Assembly: GCA_023409955.1 (NCBI GenBank)
Contig: JAEYQQ010000056.1
Coordinates: forward strand, 1 to 18,398
DNA: 18,398 nucleotides
Direction: 5' to 3'
Origin: Bacillota bacterium
GTDB lineage: Bacteria; Bacillota; Clostridia; Christensenellales; Aristaeellaceae
A program made the position numbers and the translations under genes. Positions 14,335 to 18,398 of this stretch are shown here, piece by piece; position 1 is the stretch's first letter; each line of letters starts with the position of its first letter. Below the pieces are notes generated by a model, which saw only the letters and a program-made list of their open reading frames with translations, was not told the origin of the DNA and made no database searches.

Positions 14335-14363
14335 CTTACATTTTTTTGTTGACCAGATGACAA
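14335..14363 (-). promoter_or_regulatory. Possible promoter of the birA operon
   Basis: On the minus strand TTGTCA (14363-14358) and TGTAAG (14340-14335) are 17 bases apart, with a fair -35 and a weak -10. Transcription would start near 14328, leaving a leader of about 34 bases. Other hexamer choices in this AT-rich strip are possible. No BirA operator of the known GTTAACC or GTAAACC inverted form is present. Confidence 0.4.
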
Positions 14364-14375
14364 ACTACATCTTAT

Positions 14376-14391
14376 ATACAGACAACTGTAT
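14376..14391. promoter_or_regulatory. Inverted repeat between the divergent birA and moxR promoters
   Basis: ATACAG-ACAA-CTGTAT has perfect 6-bp arms with a 4-base centre. It lies upstream of both candidate promoters, 13 bases from the birA -35 and about 32 from the moxR -35. It could be an operator for a dimeric regulator; none can be named. Confidence 0.35.
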
Positions 14392-14422
14392 TGTACCTGC
14401 GCCCTGCCGTTTTTTCAAGTGC

Positions 14423-14451
14423 TTGTAAATCATAGGGGAATCCGCTATACT
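14423..14451 (+). promoter_or_regulatory. Sigma-A-type promoter of the moxR operon
   Basis: TTGTAA (14423-14428) and TATACT (14446-14451) are 17 bases apart. Transcription should start near 14458, giving a leader of about 70 bases. The leader has a small stem, CCACCT with AGGTGG (14468-14473 and 14490-14495), and ends in the ribosome binding site AGGAGA (14511-14516). Confidence 0.7.
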
Positions 14452-14526
14452 GTGAGTTAGCCTTTTGCCACCTTTTTGTAATCTTGAACAGGTGGACAAG
14501 CAGGAATTAAAGGAGAGAATCAGCTT

Positions 14527-15474
14527 ATGCAGCAGCCGCGGCGCATTATCCGCGCTCTTCAGCAAAATATCCGCAAGGTCATCGTCGGTAAGGATGAAGC
14601 CATAGAACTAGCCCTGATCGCATTGCTATGCAAGGGCCACGTGCTCATTGAGGATGTCCCCGGCGTAGGCAAAACCACCCTGGCCAGCGCCCTGGCCAAA
14701 TCACTAGATTGCTCCTTCAAGCGTATACAGTTCACCCCGGATGTCATGCCCAGCGACATCACGGGCTTTACCATTGTCAATTTTCAGTCTGGCGAAATGG
14801 AATTCAAGCCCGGCGCAGTCATGAGCCAGGTGGTACTGGCCGACGAAATTAACCGTACCTCCCCCAAAACTCAGTCCAGCCTGCTGGAGGTCATGGAGGA
14901 GTTTCAGGTCACGGTGGATGGTGTCACCCACCCCCTGCCCAGGCCCTTTATTGTATTGGCTACACAAAACCCCGTTGAATTCGTAGGCACCTATCCCCAG
15001 CCAGAAGCGCAAATGGACAGGTTCTTCCTGCGCATTTCCATCGGCTATCCTTCCATCGAGGAAGAAATGGACGTTTTGGAACGCTACAGCGGCAAAGTCG
15101 CTCCCCTGGCAACCCTGGAGCCTGTCTGCACCGCCCAGGAAGTGGTGGATCTGCAGGAGATGATCGGCTCCATCTACTGCTCCAAGGAAGTGCGCAGCTA
15201 CGTAGCCACCATCATGGCCCAAACCCGGAACCATCCCTCCCTGCAGCTGGGCGGCTCCCCTCGCGGTGCCATCGCCCTCATCCGCGGCGCACAAGCCTGC
15301 GCGCTGCTGGACGGCCGTGACTTTATTCTGCCGGAGGATGTACAGCACATGGCGCTTCCTGTTTTGTCCCATCGGCTCATTTTGAACCCCGAAGCCCGCA
15401 TGAAGGGCATCACACCGGAACGTGTGCTTGTAACCATACTGGAAAACGTGCCGGTGCCAGTGAAACTGCCATGA
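14527..15474 (+). CDS. MoxR-family AAA+ ATPase
   Basis: Cytosolic AAA+ ATPase of the MoxR group, thought to act as a chaperone or activator for partner proteins, often DUF58 or VWA proteins encoded next door. The 315 residues are full length. Walker A is VPGVGKTT (44-51, Lys49), Walker B is VVLADEINR (102-110), sensor 1 is ATQNP (145-149), an arginine-finger-type MDRF follows at 163-166, and sensor 2 is GGSPRG (242-247). AGGAGA precedes the ATG by 10 bases. It is first in an operon and its stop overlaps the next start in ATGA, so it is coupled to the DUF58 gene. Its target in this group is not known. Confidence 0.95.
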   Translation: MQQPRRIIRALQQNIRKVIVGKDEAIELALIALLCKGHVLIEDVPGVGKTTLASALAKSLDCSFKRIQFTPDVMPSDITGFTIVNFQSGEMEFKPGAVMSQVVLADEINRTSPKTQSSLLEVMEEFQVTVDGVTHPLPRPFIVLATQNPVEFVGTYPQPEAQMDRFFLRISIGYPSIEEEMDVLERYSGKVAPLATLEPVCTAQEVVDLQEMIGSIYCSKEVRSYVATIMAQTRNHPSLQLGGSPRGAIALIRGAQACALLDGRDFILPEDVQHMALPVLSHRLILNPEARMKGITPERVLVTILENVPVPVKLP

Positions 15475-16631
15475 GATCCCGCCTTTTAACCTTTATTGCC
15501 GTCTTGTTTTCCTGCCTGCTGGCGGCATTGTCCACAGGCAGCAAAATTTATCTGCTCTTTTCTGTACTGCTGGGTGTCATGGGGCTGATGGCCTTTTTCA
15601 GCGTAACGCTGGCAGGCCGTTCCGCCAGTGTTTCCCATACGCTTTCCAACCACAGAGCCCAGCGGGGCGAATCTGTGACGCTGGAAATCACAGTGCGACA
15701 CAAGAGCTTTTTACCTATTGCTCCCATTACCATTACACTTTACGCCGCGCCGGGGGAGCCTCCCATTACGACGCGGCTTCCCTATGCCGGCCGCAAAAGC
15801 CAGCGTCTGGCCTACCGCTTTGTCACCAGCCATGTAGGCATATTTGAGCCAGGCGTACAAAGCTATGTGGTGGAAGATGTTTTCGGCTTCTTTACCCGTA
15901 AACTCCTGCCCGACACCCCTCCCCTTGATTTGATGGTGCTTCCGCTGCCCTTTGAGGTGGACGCCCTCCAGTTCAGCCCCGGCGATACGGGCCTGGAATC
16001 CCTTTCAAAAGCGCGGGAAGACCCAACCACCCCATCGGATGTCCGCCCCTACCAGCCCGGCGATCCCCTAAAAAAAGTGCACTGGAAGCTGAGCATGCGC
16101 AAGCGTGAACTCATGGTGCGCCGCTTTGAGGAACCCGCGCTGCCCGACGCCCTGGTGCTGATGGACTGCGGCAGTCCTGCCATTCCAGATGGTGCCGATG
16201 CCCATACAAAAGCATTTTTACAGGATGCCATATGTGAAACTGCAGCCTCGGTGGTGCTCCGCCAGATGCGGGGCGATCACCCTGTGCGCCTGCCGCTGCT
16301 TGGCAAACGCCCCATGGAGTATGACAAAAGCATGGGTGCCCCTGCCCTGCTGGAAGAGCTGGCTCGGCTGGATTTCTCTCAGACCGAGCGTTTTGAACGG
16401 GTGCTGCTTTTGGAGACCCGCCGTATGCGCCGCACCGGCGCCACCGTGGTCATCACCTCACGGCTCAATTCCACCGTGGCAGATATGATCATCCGCATCC
16501 GCCGTATGGGCCCTTATGTCCGCCTGTACCTAATCACCTTTACACCGGAAGCACCGGTCCTGCTGCCCTTAATCAGCCGCCTGCAGCAGAATTCTGTGGA
16601 GGTGTGCTACGTTACCCCCAGTGAATCCTAA
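15471..16631 (+). CDS. DUF58 domain-containing membrane-anchored protein
   Basis: Partner gene typical of MoxR loci, 386 residues. Two hydrophobic segments near residues 5-20 and 27-47 form an N-terminal membrane hairpin. An extracytoplasmic or linker beta-rich part (50-150) follows. The DUF58 signature VRPYQPGDPLKKVHWKLS (191-208) then opens a VWA-like domain; DALVLMDCGSP near 226-236 lies where the metal-binding motif of VWA domains would be but lacks the usual DxSxS. It overlaps moxR by 4 bases and is followed after 32 bases by the transglutaminase gene. The three-gene set is widespread, and roles in cell-envelope or protein-complex assembly are proposed for the family. Confidence 0.93.
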   Translation: MRSRLLTFIAVLFSCLLAALSTGSKIYLLFSVLLGVMGLMAFFSVTLAGRSASVSHTLSNHRAQRGESVTLEITVRHKSFLPIAPITITLYAAPGEPPITTRLPYAGRKSQRLAYRFVTSHVGIFEPGVQSYVVEDVFGFFTRKLLPDTPPLDLMVLPLPFEVDALQFSPGDTGLESLSKAREDPTTPSDVRPYQPGDPLKKVHWKLSMRKRELMVRRFEEPALPDALVLMDCGSPAIPDGADAHTKAFLQDAICETAASVVLRQMRGDHPVRLPLLGKRPMEYDKSMGAPALLEELARLDFSQTERFERVLLLETRRMRRTGATVVITSRLNSTVADMIIRIRRMGPYVRLYLITFTPEAPVLLPLISRLQQNSVEVCYVTPSES

Positions 16632-16663
16632 TCACAGATTTATCAGGAAAGGAGGGCCCTCTG

Positions 16664-18398
16664 TTGCCTAAAAACGAAAAATTGGGTGATCTTTTTTCAA
16701 GAGCCGGCCTGTCTTTTCTTTTATCCCTGGGCTTAACCCTACCCCTTTCCCTGGCCCTTTCCATGGACGGGCTTTGGCCGGCGGCCGTTATCGCCTGTGC
16801 ACTAACCGCCCTTTTGCTCTCCGCCTTATCTCTCACACGGCGCATCAAGTGGTTTGTGCTGGGCGGCGTCCTACTCTGGCAGGCTACGGAAGCTTTTCTT
16901 TCCCCCGGCGGCGGCATTGTCATATCCTCCGTCATCCAGGCGGCAAAAGCACTGTTCCTGGTAACCATCGGCCAAGGCGATGCCTTGCCTCTGTTTGCCA
17001 CGCAGATCACGCTGTTCCTGGCCATTCTGTTCTCAGTCTCCTCCTACTTCCTTTGCATGCGCGGCGCAGGCTTTTATCCGGCCCTGGGCCTCATCCTGGT
17101 GGTGATGATGGGGGTCTGGTTCTCCGGCCGTCAGGAACTGCTGATTTTCAGCCTTCCGGCCCTGACAGCGCTGGTGGTCTTGTATTCTCGTAACATCCAT
17201 GAAGACCTGCCCGCCCGCAGGATACTGCCCATGGCCCTGATTGCCGTGGCATTGGCGTTTTTGTTTCTCCCAGCCGGCAGGGTGGCATCCAAGCCCTTGG
17301 AACAGTTTGCAGAAGATATGCGCCGCACCATCTACGATTACCTGTTCTTCACCGAACCCCGCAACGTGTTCTCCCTGGCTGGGGAAGGGTATTACCCGGA
17401 AGGCTCCAGCCGGCTTGGCGGTCCAGCCACCCCCACAGATCATCTGGTGATGACAGTAACCGCCCCCAAACAGGTCTTGCTGCGGGGCGTTATCAAGGAT
17501 GAATATACAGGCCGTACCTGGCGTGACACAACAGGCGGCAGGCGGTACCTGTTTATCACCCCCAGGTGGCGCGCCCTTCGGGACACATTGCTAGACGCTT
17601 CCCTTCCCGCCCCCAATTTAAGCCAGGGCACATCCTTCCTTCAGCCGCAAAAGGTATCAGTCACCATGGAAACAGCCAGTGCCTCCACCCTCTTCACCCC
17701 CCAAAGGGTGAAGGATCTGGCTACCAAAAGCGATATGGTGACGTATTTTAATAACGCATCAGAGCTTTTTATCACCAGGGATCTAAAGCCCGGCGATACC
17801 TACACCGTGGAGGCCGCTCTCATGAAAGGCGGAGATCCGGGTCTTGGCACGCTGGTCAATGCTGCCGCCCAAACGCCGGATGCCAACTATGCCACCCTTG
17901 GGGAAAAATACCTTGCGCTGCCAAATCATCTGGAGCAGCAGCTCTTTGATCTGGCCAACCGCATTACGGAAAACTATCAAACCCCCTATGACAAGGCGCT
18001 GGCCATCAGCACGTATCTTTCCCGGTACTACACCTATACCCTGGATGCTGCCGCCCCGCCAGAAAACATCGACTTTGTCGCCCACTTCCTTTTAGTAGGC
18101 AAGCAAGGGTATTGCACGTATTTCGCCTCCGCCATGACAGTGCTTTCTCGCATGGTGGGCCTCCCTGCCCGGTATGTGGAAGGGTATCTGGCCGAGCCTG
18201 ACGCATCTGGAACCGCCAGGGTAACAGGGCTCAATGCTCACGCTTGGACCGAAGTCTATTTCAGCGGCTTTGGCTGGCTGCCCTTTGATGCCACACCCCC
18301 CCAGCAGCAAAACAATCCGCCGCCAGACGAAACCCCACCGGAACCCTCCCCCAGTCCCGAGCCTCAAAACACCCCGGAGCCCACCCCCACCATAACAC
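16664..18398 (+). CDS. Membrane-anchored transglutaminase-like protein (TgpA type), cut by the window end
   Basis: Starts with TTG 16664, preceded by AAAGGAGGG at 8-base spacing; no ATG fits. The frame stays open for 578 codons to the window edge. The N-terminal 200 residues hold about six or seven hydrophobic helices (such as LSFLLSLGLTLPLSLAL and ITLFLAILFSVSSYFLC). An extracytoplasmic region follows (about 215-460), then a transglutaminase-like core. Its triad is complete: Cys484 in GYCTYFASAM, His526 in LNAHAWTEVYF and Asp542 in WLPFDATPP. A proline-rich linker (PPPDETPPEPSPSPEPQ) begins near residue 550, where relatives lead into a last membrane helix and a DUF4129 tail. As third gene after moxR and DUF58 it fits the common operon type. 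The enzyme may crosslink or cleave envelope peptides; the substrate is unknown. Confidence 0.9.
   Translation, partial: MPKNEKLGDLFSRAGLSFLLSLGLTLPLSLALSMDGLWPAAVIACALTALLLSALSLTRRIKWFVLGGVLLWQATEAFLSPGGGIVISSVIQAAKALFLVTIGQGDALPLFATQITLFLAILFSVSSYFLCMRGAGFYPALGLILVVMMGVWFSGRQELLIFSLPALTALVVLYSRNIHEDLPARRILPMALIAVALAFLFLPAGRVASKPLEQFAEDMRRTIYDYLFFTEPRNVFSLAGEGYYPEGSSRLGGPATPTDHLVMTVTAPKQVLLRGVIKDEYTGRTWRDTTGGRRYLFITPRWRALRDTLLDASLPAPNLSQGTSFLQPQKVSVTMETASASTLFTPQRVKDLATKSDMVTYFNNASELFITRDLKPGDTYTVEAALMKGGDPGLGTLVNAAAQTPDANYATLGEKYLALPNHLEQQLFDLANRITENYQTPYDKALAISTYLSRYYTYTLDAAAPPENIDFVAHFLLVGKQGYCTYFASAMTVLSRMVGLPARYVEGYLAEPDASGTARVTGLNAHAWTEVYFSGFGWLPFDATPPQQQNNPPPDETPPEPSPSPEPQNTPEPTPTIT

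Overview
The window looks like a chromosomal segment of an anaerobic Firmicute, most likely class Clostridia. The evidence is strong AGGAGG-type ribosome binding sites, frequent GTG and TTG starts, a BMP-type nucleoside ABC operon like nupNOPQ, a Bacillus EndoA-like MazF, a YitT protein, and clustered GC-rich palindromic repeats. Species cannot be read from the sequence. No complete mobile element, rRNA, tRNA or CRISPR array was seen.

Left edge (1-847): a decayed plus-strand gene. An intact-looking LacI/MalR-type operator and a strong ribosome binding site precede an ATG. The reading after it resembles the N-terminal CBM34 domain of a GH13 alpha-glycosidase (neopullulanase type) but is broken by stops and frame changes. 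A long hairpin (782-816) separates it from convergent pyrG.

848-7608, all minus strand: pyrG (CTP synthase) has its own promoter and a short leader. Upstream of it lies a four-gene nucleoside uptake operon: substrate-binding BMP protein, two-domain ATPase and two permeases. A 13-bp hairpin sits between the binding protein and the ATPase, and a strong terminator ends the operon before pyrG. Salvage import and CTP synthesis are therefore neighbours but separate transcription units.

7608-8704: about 1.1 kb without an intact gene. It holds two arrays of one GC-rich palindromic repeat family, one with exact 41-bp spacing over eight units and one spaced mostly 36-38 bp. Between them lies a frameshifted 3' remnant of an IS3-family transposase gene. 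A third, looser cluster of the family lies at 10254-10402.

8705-14294, minus strand: yitT; a mazF (EndoA) toxin gene without a visible antitoxin; then a compact operon birA > P1-family peptidase > acpS > nnrDE. Its products attach biotin and 4'-phosphopantetheine to carrier proteins and repair NAD(P)H hydrates. The first three genes overlap.

14295-18398: a divergent promoter region, then a plus-strand MoxR ATPase > DUF58 protein > membrane transglutaminase operon. The last gene is cut by the window edge in its proline-rich linker.

Most genes are ordinary. The parts worth a second look are the 41-bp array with the IS3 remnant, the dead GH13 gene with its surviving operator, the orphan mazF beside the third repeat cluster, the lipobox-less BMP protein, and the S58 peptidase embedded in the cofactor-attachment operon.
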